NCBI RefSeq assembly: GCF_020740535.1
Contig: NZ_CP082362.1
Span: 620,001-684,000, forward strand
Length of the DNA stretch: 64,000 nucleotides
Direction of reading: 5' to 3'
Source: Streptomyces profundus
GTDB lineage: Bacteria; Actinomycetota; Actinomycetes; Streptomycetales; Streptomycetaceae
Shown here piece by piece: positions 50,409 through 58,023 of this stretch. Positions within the stretch are counted from its first letter, which is position 1, and every line of letters begins with the position of its first letter. Made by a program: the position numbers and the translations under genes. Under the pieces are notes generated by a model. The model ran no database searches and was not told the origin of the DNA. It worked only from the letters and a program-made list of their open reading frames with translations.

Positions 50409-50927
50409 TCAGCGGGGCTGGTACTCCTCGTGCGGGATGGCACGTCCCCAGACGGCCTCGAAGGCGTCGGCGCACAGTTTCACCCGTGCGGGGTCGTCTG
50501 TGTACTCCCGGCCGTCCACGTCCAGCTGCCCTTCTCCGGTGAAGTGATGGAACAGGGCCTGAACTTCGTCGAACACCCAGAAGTCCGCACCGGGCAACGC
50601 GAGGTCCGTGGTCTGCCGCCTCGGCAACCAGCGAACGAACTCCCCGGCGACGATGTTCGTGAAGGTGCCGTCGTACTCGTACCGCACATAGTCGCTGATC
50701 GGCTCCGAGACGATCCGGGCCCGTCGCACGATCACGCCACGTGCGACGGCTTCGTGGACCACGTCATGCCACCCGCCCCACCAGGCCGACCGGTCGGTGG
50801 GGTCAAGCCGCTTGCCGCGCTGCCAGGCGATGAACTCGGGGTCGTCCAGCATGTACGAGTCACGCAACTCAAGGTGGATGGCTGACCGTTGAGCCTGCGC
50901 AAGCGCGTCACGCGCCGGGGGTCGCAC
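50409..50927 (-). CDS. DUF6879-family protein, locus 2
   Basis: A 172-residue protein: LELRDSYMLDDPEFIAWQRG, ARIVSEPISDYVRYEYDGTF, ADFWVFDEVQALFHHFTGEG, EYTDDP and FEAVWGRAIPHEEY. The same blocks occur in the locus 3 protein (YRVHILRRPLTDYLRYELGW, DFWMFDEETVQRMHYEDDGT), so the two are homologues. DUF6879 proteins are recurrent companions of XRE-DUF5753 regulators. Activity unknown. GTG 50927 overlaps the upstream small gene by 20 bases. Confidence 0.85.
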   Translation of the reverse strand: MRPPARDALAQAQRSAIHLELRDSYMLDDPEFIAWQRGKRLDPTDRSAWWGGWHDVVHEAVARGVIVRRARIVSEPISDYVRYEYDGTFTNIVAGEFVRWLPRRQTTDLALPGADFWVFDEVQALFHHFTGEGQLDVDGREYTDDPARVKLCADAFEAVWGRAIPHEEYQPR

Positions 50928-51183
50928 CTGTCGTGTCTCCGTTTTCCTCGTTCGGGCGTGGAATGTACGTCAGCATCACGGCGGGAAGTCGAATGATGGC
51001 CTCGCGCTCCGGCACGTCAGTGGAGTGGCCGGGAATCGAGCCAACCTCCTGGCACTCCTTCACTTCGTCATCCGTGGCCTTGTACGACTGGATCAGAAGG
51101 TCGCCCGTCTCCTCGTGCAGCCAGATCGTCGGCGACTCGTCGGTGGGCGTGTTCGGAATGATACCGAGGAACTTCAGGGTCAT
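50908..51183 (-). CDS. Small third protein of XRE/DUF6879 locus 2
   Basis: A 91-residue protein: MTLKFLGIIPNTPTDESPTI, WLHEETGDLLIQSYK, EVGSIPGHSTDVPEREAIIR, LPAVMLTYIP. The third ATG (51183) is best placed behind GGGAG. It occupies the same place as the 63-residue gene at 57378 in locus 3. Both have a short text ending in a LP..-type segment (EAIIRLPAVML; EGVVEIPISLL), which suggests a shared C-terminal motif. A decayed copy of this gene is at 45801. Function unknown. Confidence 0.75.
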   Translation of the reverse strand: MTLKFLGIIPNTPTDESPTIWLHEETGDLLIQSYKATDDEVKECQEVGSIPGHSTDVPEREAIIRLPAVMLTYIPRPNEENGDTTGATPGA

Positions 51184-51361
51184 CATCACTCCCGCTGCCG
51201 GGTGGTCCCCCTTGCCGCACCCCGAGAGTCAGCCTCCGACGTATTCGGCGTCAAGAGGGCCGTACGCGCCAAGAGACGGTATCCAGGCGGGCCAATGCCT
51301 GGGGCCCCCCGCCCCCAGCCACAGCACACAACACGGGCCCCGCGACGCCTTGGGTCAGCCG

Positions 51362-51396
51362 CGTCCGGGGGCGCCCGATATCGGCGCCCCCGGACG
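51362..51396. terminator. Strong hairpin terminator
   Basis: CGTCCGGGGGCGCC (51362-51375) and GGCGCCCCCGGACG (51383-51396) form a perfect 14-bp stem with a 7-base loop. It lies just past the stop of the 40-residue gene at 51407. Confidence 0.85.
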
Positions 51397-51406
51397 GGGG
51401 CGGGAA

Positions 51407-51529
51407 CTACGGGGTGAGCTGGGCCAGCAGCCAGGTGACGAAGCCCCGGGCAGTGCCGGAGACGAGACCGCCCAGGGCGGCGCGGACCAGGGACAGACGC
51501 TCGCGGCGTGTCAGGCGTTTGCGGGACAT
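51407..51529 (-). CDS. Basic 40-residue small protein
   Basis: ATG 51529 has GGAG six to seven bases upstream and opens a 40-codon frame: MSRKRLTRRERLSLVRAALG, then GLVSGTARGFVTWLLAQLTP and TAG. The first half is strongly basic and the second a hydrophobic, amphipathic helix. A perfect hairpin directly after the stop supports a real transcription unit. No function assigned. Confidence 0.55.
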   Translation of the reverse strand: MSRKRLTRRERLSLVRAALGGLVSGTARGFVTWLLAQLTP

Positions 51530-51696
51530 AGGGATCTCCATGGGTCGCGATCAGCGCGGGTGGACAGCCGGCCGGCTCGCTCTCCACACTCGCCCCCGCA
51601 CCACGACCGACTCCCAGTTGCGACAAGCGCTTCGCCCATGGCGGCTTATGTGCCGTTCAGACGGTGCCCGGCGCCTGGACGAATGATGATGGTGCG

Positions 51697-54006
51697 ATGA
51701 GTCGCGACACGGGAGGCGGCCCGGCGAGGCCGCGGCAGCTGAAGCGGGCGCAGGTCGGATGGCCCCGCCCGTTACGGGAGCTGAAGGATCTGCTGTATGA
51801 GGCGTACCTGGCGGCGCGAGCGCCGAGTCTGGACGAGATCGCCGCGGACATCGCCCATGTCGATGCCGAAGACCTCGCGGTGAAGGGGACACCAAGCAGG
51901 GACACCATCCGCCGCTGCATCAGTTCACCGGACCGGCCGCCCAGCCAGGCCAACGCGGTCTCCGTCGCCATCGTGCTCGCCCGCCGTGCCGCCTGGGACG
52001 AGGAAGATCTGGCCACGCGGGTACGCGATCTGTGGACCGAGGCCGGGATGCACACCCCTGTGGGCCGGTCGATCGCCGAGTACGACGACCGGCTCGTCCT
52101 GGACGACCTGGAGGTGCACCCCGCCCTCGCCGTCGGCACCGCCGAAGACGGGCTCGGCGCGCTCCCCGCCTATGTCCGGCGGGAGTTCGACGAGCGGCTC
52201 GACGCGATGGTCGCCACGGCAGCGGACGGGCGGAGCGGCATCGCGATCCTGGTTGGCGGCTCCTCCACGGGCAAGACCCGGGCCTGCTGGGAAGCGGTCA
52301 GGAGCCTGCCGGACGGGTGGCGGCTGTGGCATCCGGTCGAGCCCGACCGCGCGCCGGCCCTGATCGAGCAGCTGAGCCAGGTGGGACCACGGACCGTGGT
52401 ATGGCTCAACGAGGCCCAGCACTACCTCCTCAACCGGGAGCACGGCGCGCACGTCGCCGCCGGCCTCCGCGAGGTGCTGAACGATCCCGGGCGTGCCCCG
52501 GTGCTGGTGTTGGGCTCCATCTGGCACCGGCACTGGGACGAGCTCACCGCTGTCCCCAGCAGCGGTCCGGACCGGTACGCGCAAGCCCGACAGCTGGTCA
52601 AGGCGAAGGACCTTCCAGTACCCGGGGCGTTCACCGCCGAGGAGCTGAAGGCCGTAGGGATCGCCGGCAACGGCGATCCCCGTCTGGCCGAGGCCCTCGC
52701 ACGCGCGGAGCAGGGGCAGATCACCCAGTATCTAGCCGGTGGCCCCGCCCTGTTGGAGCGCTACCGCACCGCTCCGGATGCCGCGCGGACGCTGATAGAG
52801 GCAGCCATGGACGCCCGCCGGCTGGGCCACGGCGAGGAGCTGCCACTCGCCCTGCTGGAAGCCGCCGGGCCCGGCTATCTGACCGACCTACAGTGGGATG
52901 CCCTGCCCGACAACTGGCAGCGGGGAGCCTGGGACCACGTCACCGACAGCAAGGCATGCCGGGGGGCGCGGAGCCCGCTGTACCGCCGCAGGCCACGCGG
53001 CGGTAGCTCCGCGTACGAGCAGCCCCGTTACCATCTGGCCCACTACCTCGAACAACACGGCCGCGAAACGCGCCGCACCTCCCCCGTTCCCGCCACCCTG
53101 TGGGACGCCTTCATCGACTTCGCCGCCCGCGAGGACCTCACCACACTGGCCGCCGCCGCCCAGGACCGGGGCTTGATGCGCGAAGCCGCCCTCTGTTACG
53201 TCGCAGCCGTCCGGGCAGGTCACCGGAGAGCGGCATGGTCGCTGGCCGCGATGCTGGAAGGCGGTAACCGGATCCCCGAGGCTCTCCGCTGGTACCGGTG
53301 GTGCGCTGAGTCAGGAACGGACGAGGAGGCCCACGCCCGGGTGGCCTGGCTGGCCGACCGGTCCGGCATCGAAGTGGCGGAGAGCGTCCGCTGGCTGCGC
53401 GGGCGCGTGGAAACCAACGCGGGAACGGGCGCCCAGGCCGCCCTGGAGGCACTCGCCTATCTGCTGGAGGACCGGCGCGATGAGTTGAACGCGGTGTTGA
53501 GCCGCCATTACGGGGTGGATGACGCGACCGAGCTGCGCGAACTCGGCGACCGGCTCGCATACGCCGGCGACGATCCGTACCCGGTCGACTACTGGGACGA
53601 TGACGAGCTTCACATCGGCAGCAGGATGAGCGGCCCGAACCCGTTCATCCTCTGGGTGGGTGATCCTCTGGTCCACGAGGGCCGGATCGAGGAGGCCATC
53701 CGCCACTATCAGTGGTTCTCCGACGAGAGCGCCTACGCGATGCGCCAGGCCGTCAAGCTCCTGGAACAGGCGGGTCGGCAGGAGGAGGCGATGGTCTGGC
53801 TCCGGCAAGAGCTGACGTCCGGAAACCGAAGAGCCCGCTGGATCACGGCCGAGCTGCTGGCCCGGACGGGGCACGGCCCAGAGGCAGAACGACTTCGCAG
53901 ATACGGCGTGGAGCCAGACGGGTCGATCGCCCAACCATGGGCAGCGACACCGCCGGAGCAGGTGTCGTTGACGAACGTGGCCCTGACCGCGAGTGATGAC
54001 GACTGA
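51697..54006 (+). CDS. STAND-like P-loop ATPase with N-terminal helical/HTH-like region and C-terminal TPR/Sel1-like repeats
   Basis: A 769-residue protein. Residues 20-110 (WPRPLRELKDLLYEAYLAAR, APSLDEIAADI, PSRDTIRRCISSPDRPPSQA) resemble the helix-turn-helix-like N terminus of many Streptomyces signalling proteins. A P-loop follows with Walker A GGSSTGKT (187-194) and Walker B VVWLNEAQ (234-241). The last 330 residues are helical repeats (EAALCYVAAVRAGHRRAAWS, RIPEALRWYRWCAESGTDEE, EAMVWLRQELTSGNRRARWI). This is the layout of STAND-type signalling or defence NTPases, without an obvious effector domain. ATG 51697 is used because the upstream 11 codons lack a ribosome site. Stands alone on its strand. 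Confidence 0.75.
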   Translation: MSRDTGGGPARPRQLKRAQVGWPRPLRELKDLLYEAYLAARAPSLDEIAADIAHVDAEDLAVKGTPSRDTIRRCISSPDRPPSQANAVSVAIVLARRAAWDEEDLATRVRDLWTEAGMHTPVGRSIAEYDDRLVLDDLEVHPALAVGTAEDGLGALPAYVRREFDERLDAMVATAADGRSGIAILVGGSSTGKTRACWEAVRSLPDGWRLWHPVEPDRAPALIEQLSQVGPRTVVWLNEAQHYLLNREHGAHVAAGLREVLNDPGRAPVLVLGSIWHRHWDELTAVPSSGPDRYAQARQLVKAKDLPVPGAFTAEELKAVGIAGNGDPRLAEALARAEQGQITQYLAGGPALLERYRTAPDAARTLIEAAMDARRLGHGEELPLALLEAAGPGYLTDLQWDALPDNWQRGAWDHVTDSKACRGARSPLYRRRPRGGSSAYEQPRYHLAHYLEQHGRETRRTSPVPATLWDAFIDFAAREDLTTLAAAAQDRGLMREAALCYVAAVRAGHRRAAWSLAAMLEGGNRIPEALRWYRWCAESGTDEEAHARVAWLADRSGIEVAESVRWLRGRVETNAGTGAQAALEALAYLLEDRRDELNAVLSRHYGVDDATELRELGDRLAYAGDDPYPVDYWDDDELHIGSRMSGPNPFILWVGDPLVHEGRIEEAIRHYQWFSDESAYAMRQAVKLLEQAGRQEEAMVWLRQELTSGNRRARWITAELLARTGHGPEAERLRRYGVEPDGSIAQPWAATPPEQVSLTNVALTASDDD

Positions 54007-54075
54007 CCGCGCCGACCCGCGCGTTCAGCCGTTGGGGCACCCGTCTTGGCCAGCTCCCGGGCCGCCCGCACCCGG

Positions 54076-54204
54076 TCAGGCCCGGTGCGGGGGCAGGGTC
54101 TCGTCGTCGCGGGGCGGGCGGCGGTGGAGCATGAACCAGCCATAGGTCCGTTCGACGGCGCACCGCTTCGGGATGGGAGTGAAACCCACCGAGGGGGAGG
54201 CCCG
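54076..54204 (-). pseudogene. IS5-family transposase C-terminal fragment
   Basis: Minus-strand translation gives VGFTPIPKRCAVERTYGWFM, LHRRPPRDDETLPPHRA and a stop at 54076-54078. This matches the end of IS5-type transposases (FxxLPRRWVVERTFGWLxRHRRLxRDYE). Only about 40 codons remain and no terminal repeats were found. Read with the N-terminal fragment at 57699, it brackets an atypical segment. Confidence 0.7.
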
Positions 54205-54228
54205 TTCCACATGCCGCGCGGCGCGGCC

Positions 54229-54579
54229 CTACGGGGTCGTGGTGTAGACGGTGCAGGTCTCGCACCCCTTGTGCTCGGCCCGCACGATGTTCCCGGCCGA
54301 GTTCTCGATGCGGGTCGTGCCGTTGGCGTGCTGCCAGGAACTCCAGTTGCCCGCCTTGTACTTGACCCGCACCCAGGCGTGGCCGTCGCAGCTGCCGTCC
54401 GTGCGCTTGGTGGTCTGCGCGAGAGTGCCGCTGCTCTTCGCGTCGTAGGTGGTTCCGCAAGGACGCTGCCACGTACGGGACCCCCGCGCCTCGACGTCGG
54501 CGCTGGCCACGCCGGCGGCGGTCACGAGCAGCACTCCGGTCGCTACCGCGACCGACAGCCTGTTGATGGTCCTTCGCAT
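54229..54579 (-). CDS. Small secreted four-cysteine protein
   Basis: A 116-residue precursor with a clear signal peptide (MRRTINRLSVAVATGVLLVT, cleavage after ASA). The mature 88 residues have four cysteines (RPCGTTYD, GSCDGHAWVRV, GCETCTVY) that could form two disulfides, and a Trp-rich centre (GNWSSWQHANGTTR). ATG follows AAAGGGAAG. No close family recognised; small secreted beta-proteins of this type are found in Streptomyces. It lies in the IS-bracketed segment. Confidence 0.75.
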   Translation of the reverse strand: MRRTINRLSVAVATGVLLVTAAGVASADVEARGSRTWQRPCGTTYDAKSSGTLAQTTKRTDGSCDGHAWVRVKYKAGNWSSWQHANGTTRIENSAGNIVRAEHKGCETCTVYTTTP

Positions 54580-54727
54580 GCCGATCTTCCCTTTCCCTGG
54601 TGATGTTCCCGACGACCCGACGGCAGCGAAATATGCTAAACAAGCACAAATAGCCGGAGGGGCGCGGACGCCACCATACCGTCACGGGATCACCACACCG
54701 CGTCACCGCTCCGGGAGCGGGCGGCAC

Positions 54728-55390
54728 TCATCGATGCTCGGCGCGGCCGATCAGGGTCCCGATGTGACCGGGCTCGGGGGCCTCCAGGACGCCGACGTGG
54801 GCGCCGGACAGCCCCGCGTCCGACAGGAACCTCTCCCACCTGTCGGGCGTATAGCTGTAGCGGTAGGTGAACATGGCCGGCCCGGCGAATCCTCCCTTGT
54901 ACATTCCCTGCGGCCCATAGGCACCGGGAATGGCCGGAGGTTGGGAGAACACAAACACCCCGCCGGGGTTCAACCGCTCGGCCACCAACGGGAAAAGCCG
55001 CGCGGGGTCGACGAACCACGCCGCTCCGAAGACGGAGTAGATCGCGTCGTAGGTGGCGGCGTCGGTCGCCAGGTGTTCGACGACCTCCCCGCAGACGAAC
55101 TCGACACCGAGCGGCCCCCACCTCTCGGTGGTCTGCTGAACCATGGCCGGTGACAGATCGACACCCCTTGCCTTGACGCCTCGCTGAGCGAGATAGGCAA
55201 GCGCACGGCCGGTGCCACATCCGATCTCAAGAACGCTGTTCGCGCCTGCGAGCAACTCGACTCCCGGCCCATGGTCGCTGTACTGCGTCCATCGGAATAC
55301 GGCGTCCGCTCCGTTGACCGTCTCTCGGGTGCTCTCCGCGTAGGCGTCCCAGAGTTCGCGCTCGTGGTCGTAGTTGTGCTCTGCGGGCAC
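54728..55390 (-). CDS. SAM-dependent methyltransferase
   Basis: A 220-residue class I methyltransferase. Motif I SVLEIGCGTGRALAYLAQRG, then ARGVDLSPAMVQQ, VEFVCGEVVEHL, and YDAIYSVFGAAWFVDPARLF. GTG 55390 has AGAGGAG six bases upstream; the open frame further upstream is not used. The substrate is unknown. It is transcribed with the same orientation as the adjacent unknown gene 55463 and XRE locus 3. Confidence 0.85.
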   Translation of the reverse strand: MPAEHNYDHERELWDAYAESTRETVNGADAVFRWTQYSDHGPGVELLAGANSVLEIGCGTGRALAYLAQRGVKARGVDLSPAMVQQTTERWGPLGVEFVCGEVVEHLATDAATYDAIYSVFGAAWFVDPARLFPLVAERLNPGGVFVFSQPPAIPGAYGPQGMYKGGFAGPAMFTYRYSYTPDRWERFLSDAGLSGAHVGVLEAPEPGHIGTLIGRAEHR

Positions 55391-55462
55391 GGCGTCTCCT
55401 CTCACATGCGGCGCGCACCCCCGCCCGAATATGCTGGAAGAGGGCACGCGCTCCGGCGGGTG

Positions 55463-55972
55463 CTAGTGACTGTCGGGAACCTTGTTGTCGCACGGGGAAC
55501 AGTCGGCACCATCCATGGCCCACAACTCCGTGTCGGGATCGAACCCCTGCTCCCGAAGAACATCGGCCGTCCGGATGACCAGCCCATCGTTCCGCCGCTC
55601 GATCAGCGGGGCATGATGCTTGTACTTCCCTCGGTTGTAGACCTCACAGAACGCGAAGTAAACGGGGGTGTCGAGGATCAGCGTATGCACGCCGATATCA
55701 ACGATCTTGCCCACACCGATGTGGATTTCGGGGCGCTCCATGGCGGTGACCGTATACGCGATGGCGTTCGCCATGATCCGCTCGGCCATGTCCCGGAGCA
55801 TGATGTTGTCACGCATCATGAGCTGGATCTCCCGCTCCCAGAGCGAGATTCCCGATCCGGGACTCTCCAGCACGTTGTACGTGCACTCCTTGATATGCGG
55901 CCGTACCGCGTCGAGGAGTAACCGGGGGTCACGGCGAGCTGTGCTCACCTGGTTCTCAACCATGATCGTCAT
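55463..55972 (-). CDS. Hypothetical protein in the lower-GC segment
   Basis: A 169-residue soluble protein. I do not recognise it. It has an N-terminal helical part (DPRLLLDAVRPHIKECTYNV), a mixed centre (RDNIMLRDMAERIMANAIAY, HIGVGKIVDIGVHTLILDTP) and a C terminus with a CxxC-like SPCDN after DGADC. ATG 55972 follows AGGGAGG. It sits between a methyltransferase and the XRE locus 3 genes on the same strand; possibly part of that locus. Confidence 0.65.
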   Translation of the reverse strand: MTIMVENQVSTARRDPRLLLDAVRPHIKECTYNVLESPGSGISLWEREIQLMMRDNIMLRDMAERIMANAIAYTVTAMERPEIHIGVGKIVDIGVHTLILDTPVYFAFCEVYNRGKYKHHAPLIERRNDGLVIRTADVLREQGFDPDTELWAMDGADCSPCDNKVPDSH

Positions 55973-56048
55973 TGATCTTGCCTCCCTTTCTGATTCTCTC
56001 CTGTGGCACCTGAGTGGTACCCACAGTAGAAATCCAGAGACGGGTGTC

Positions 56049-56879
56049 CTAGTCAGTTTCCTGTTGTCGCAAAAACTCGTCTCTTATCCTGGCCAGCGCT
56101 GCCCGCATCTCATCGCCTTGAAGTGCGACAACACCGAACTGTTCAAACTTCCGCACATACACAGCCACATCTCTTGGATCGGTGACGACGACCTTGGCAT
56201 GCACCGTCTCGATAGAGACCGTCCTGTCGTCTCGGATAACGAACGCATGACTGGCAATGTCGTTCTGTCGTGCCGCAGTTGGGACAAGCCGAACATCGAC
56301 GGCGGGCAGCCGGGACAGAGAAATAATCCGGTCTATCTGCTCAGCCATCCGACTGTTCGACACGATGCGCCACCGCAGAACATGTTCGGTGATAATAAAG
56401 CTCAAGACCTTGGACTCGTCATACAGAACCCCCTGCCGCTCCAGACGGGCCTGCATGGTTCGCCTGAGAATCTCGGGGGTCATCCCGTGTCGCCCCAAGA
56501 TGACCCTGATGTACTCGGGGGTCTGCAAGAGACCGGGAACAAGCGCGGACTGAAAGACCTTCATCAAGACCATTTGGGCCTCAACGGCCTTCAGTTGCTC
56601 CTGCACCTTATGCATTCCCATGCGACGGAGTTCACGCCAGGCCACTGTCTCCGTTGTCTGCTCTCTCGCAATTTTCAGGTACTCGGCTTTAACTTCGTCC
56701 GACACGCCAAGAGCTATCAGGATTTGGTCAACGTCGGTGATGGAAGGCGTGACCCTGCCCGTTTCAATCTTGCTAAGCTTACTCACAGACATAGCAGAAC
56801 TCCGGGCGACGACTTTCGCCTCCTTCCCGGAAGCCTGCCGCAGTGCCCGGAGCGCTGCCCCCAACTCTCCTCTGTTCAT
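56049..56879 (-). CDS. XRE-family regulator with DUF5753, locus 3
   Basis: A 276-residue protein with an N-terminal helix-turn-helix (LRALRQASGKEAKVVARSSA, MSVSKLSKIETGRVTPSITD) and DUF5753 (VFQSALVPGLLQTPEYIRVI, VDVRLVPTAARQNDIASHAF). ATG 56879 overlaps the stop of the DUF6879 gene (ATGA), making translational coupling; ATG 56900 is a longer alternative. Base composition is unusually low in GC for this window (the 60 bases from 56761 count 30 G+C), indicating recent transfer. Confidence 0.9.
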   Translation of the reverse strand: MNRGELGAALRALRQASGKEAKVVARSSAMSVSKLSKIETGRVTPSITDVDQILIALGVSDEVKAEYLKIAREQTTETVAWRELRRMGMHKVQEQLKAVEAQMVLMKVFQSALVPGLLQTPEYIRVILGRHGMTPEILRRTMQARLERQGVLYDESKVLSFIITEHVLRWRIVSNSRMAEQIDRIISLSRLPAVDVRLVPTAARQNDIASHAFVIRDDRTVSIETVHAKVVVTDPRDVAVYVRKFEQFGVVALQGDEMRAALARIRDEFLRQQETD

Positions 56880-57391
56880 TCCTGGTACTTTTCCCACCAT
56901 TCGCCAAATGGCACCGCATGACGCATGGCGATATCTCGGTATTCGATGAACTCGGGCGCTCTCTCCAGTGGCAGAACCTCCGAGTTGATGTACGTACCGT
57001 CGTCCTCGTAATGCATGCGCTGGACGGTTTCTTCATCGAACATCCAGAAATCACCTACCCCTTCAAGGGGGTTGGGCTGCTCCGTGGTGTCGAGGATGAA
57101 GAACTCCTCCCCCGCCGCCAAGTTCCGGCGATATCCCCAGCCGAGCTCGTACCGGAGATAGTCGGTCAGCGGCCGACGGAGGATGTGAACGCGGTACATC
57201 CGCTTTCCACCTTGGACAGCGTTTCGGATCGTCGAGACCCAACCCGAGTTCTTGAAGTCCTCCGGCTGTGGCGCCCCGTCCAGAAACGCCCGAAGGTGGC
57301 CCTCCAGACGGGATACCCCGTAGTAGTCGAGAGTCTCCAGCCGGAATGCCTCCGCCCCAAACTCCTCGAACAGGTTTCTAGATGAAGCCAT
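56876..57391 (-). CDS. DUF6879-family protein, locus 3
   Basis: A 171-residue homologue of the locus 2 DUF6879 protein: FEEFGAEAFRLETLDYYGVS, MYRVHILRRPLTDYLRYELG, GDFWMFDEETVQRMHYEDDG, VPFGEWWEKYQ. ATG 57391 overlaps the small upstream gene and follows AAGG; a TTG at 57397 is an alternative. The regulator gene overlaps its stop. Activity unknown; the conserved DFWxFDE and YxRYE blocks may define an active or binding site. Confidence 0.85.
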   Translation of the reverse strand: MASSRNLFEEFGAEAFRLETLDYYGVSRLEGHLRAFLDGAPQPEDFKNSGWVSTIRNAVQGGKRMYRVHILRRPLTDYLRYELGWGYRRNLAAGEEFFILDTTEQPNPLEGVGDFWMFDEETVQRMHYEDDGTYINSEVLPLERAPEFIEYRDIAMRHAVPFGEWWEKYQE

Positions 57392-57569
57392 TGGCAACGG
57401 CCTTCCTCAGAAGGGAGATCGGGATCTCCACGACGCCCTCGCCATCGGGGAGCCTGATCCCGTGGTGAGCCAGCAGGTCCCCCTGAACAGCCAGGGTCCC
57501 CCGATCGGTCGAGTAAAGCGTGGGGCACTCGCCATCGTCACACTCACCAACTAAGCGGGTCAGCTTCAC
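57378..57569 (-). CDS. Small third protein of XRE/DUF6879 locus 3
   Basis: 63 residues: MKLTRLVGECDDGECPTLYS, TDRGTLAVQGDLLAHHGIRL, PDGEGVVEIPISLLRKAVAN. Two cysteines form a CDDGEC pair. GTG 57569 follows AGGAAGG. Overlaps DUF6879 at its 3' end. Small proteins with VGxCxxGxCPTxYxTDRGTxxVQG occur in Streptomyces next to DUF6879 genes; no function known. Confidence 0.75.
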   Translation of the reverse strand: MKLTRLVGECDDGECPTLYSTDRGTLAVQGDLLAHHGIRLPDGEGVVEIPISLLRKAVANGFI

Positions 57570-57698
57570 GCCTGCCTACCTTCCTGCCGCTGCTTGAGGT
57601 TTCTTCCTCCTACAAATTTCCCACAGAAGCGGTCACGGACAACAGCGAATCTTTTTCCAACACGGGAAACCGGACGGTCTGGCGCCGGGGCGCGCGCA

Positions 57699-57842
57699 CC
57701 GTTCTGCCGGCGGACCGACCGGCGGTGTCCGCAAGGCATCCCGTTCGTGCTGTACACCGGGATCTTCTGGCAGCGGCTGCCGTTGGAACGGGGCTTCGGC
57801 TCCGGTCAGACCCGCTGGCGCAGCTGGGGCCCTCGGCCCTGA
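57699..57842 (+). pseudogene. IS5-family transposase N-terminal fragment
   Basis: The plus frame contains RRCPQGIPFVLYTGIFWQRL and PLERGFGSGQTRWRSWG, the DUF4096 N-terminal part of IS5-type transposases (LxGILFVLxTGIPWxxLPxELGFGSGxTCWRRL). It runs into a stop at 57842. Orientation is opposite to the C-terminal fragment at 54076. No inverted repeats or target duplication were seen. The rest of 57570-58023 holds no other gene I can support. Confidence 0.7.
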
Positions 57843-58023
57843 GCGCTGGGGCGGGCGGACGCTGGCGACGTCGACGCGACGGCGTGTGTCCCGGGGCTGG
57901 GCCGGGCAGTCGGCCGAGCGTGGGGCGGCCAGGGAGCCGGGCTGGTGCGGCGGCGAGTTCGGCTTCGCCGCTTCGCCGTCCAGCGAACTCCGCTCGGCTG
58001 CCGCCCCCACGGGTGGCTGTGCG

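Noticed and set aside
52032..53006. Long arginine/glycine/alanine-rich frame inside the STAND-like gene
   Set aside because: It is an overlapping-frame artefact of high GC; the main frame has the Walker motifs and codon bias.
54087..54727. Minus-strand frame through the IS fragment and the secreted-protein gene
   Set aside because: It reads the transposase and secreted-protein genes out of frame; the correct frames have recognisable sequence.
57843..58023. Further transposase sequence after the IS5 N-terminal fragment
   Set aside because: No frame continues the DUF4096/transposase motifs past 57842, and no inverted repeat was found.
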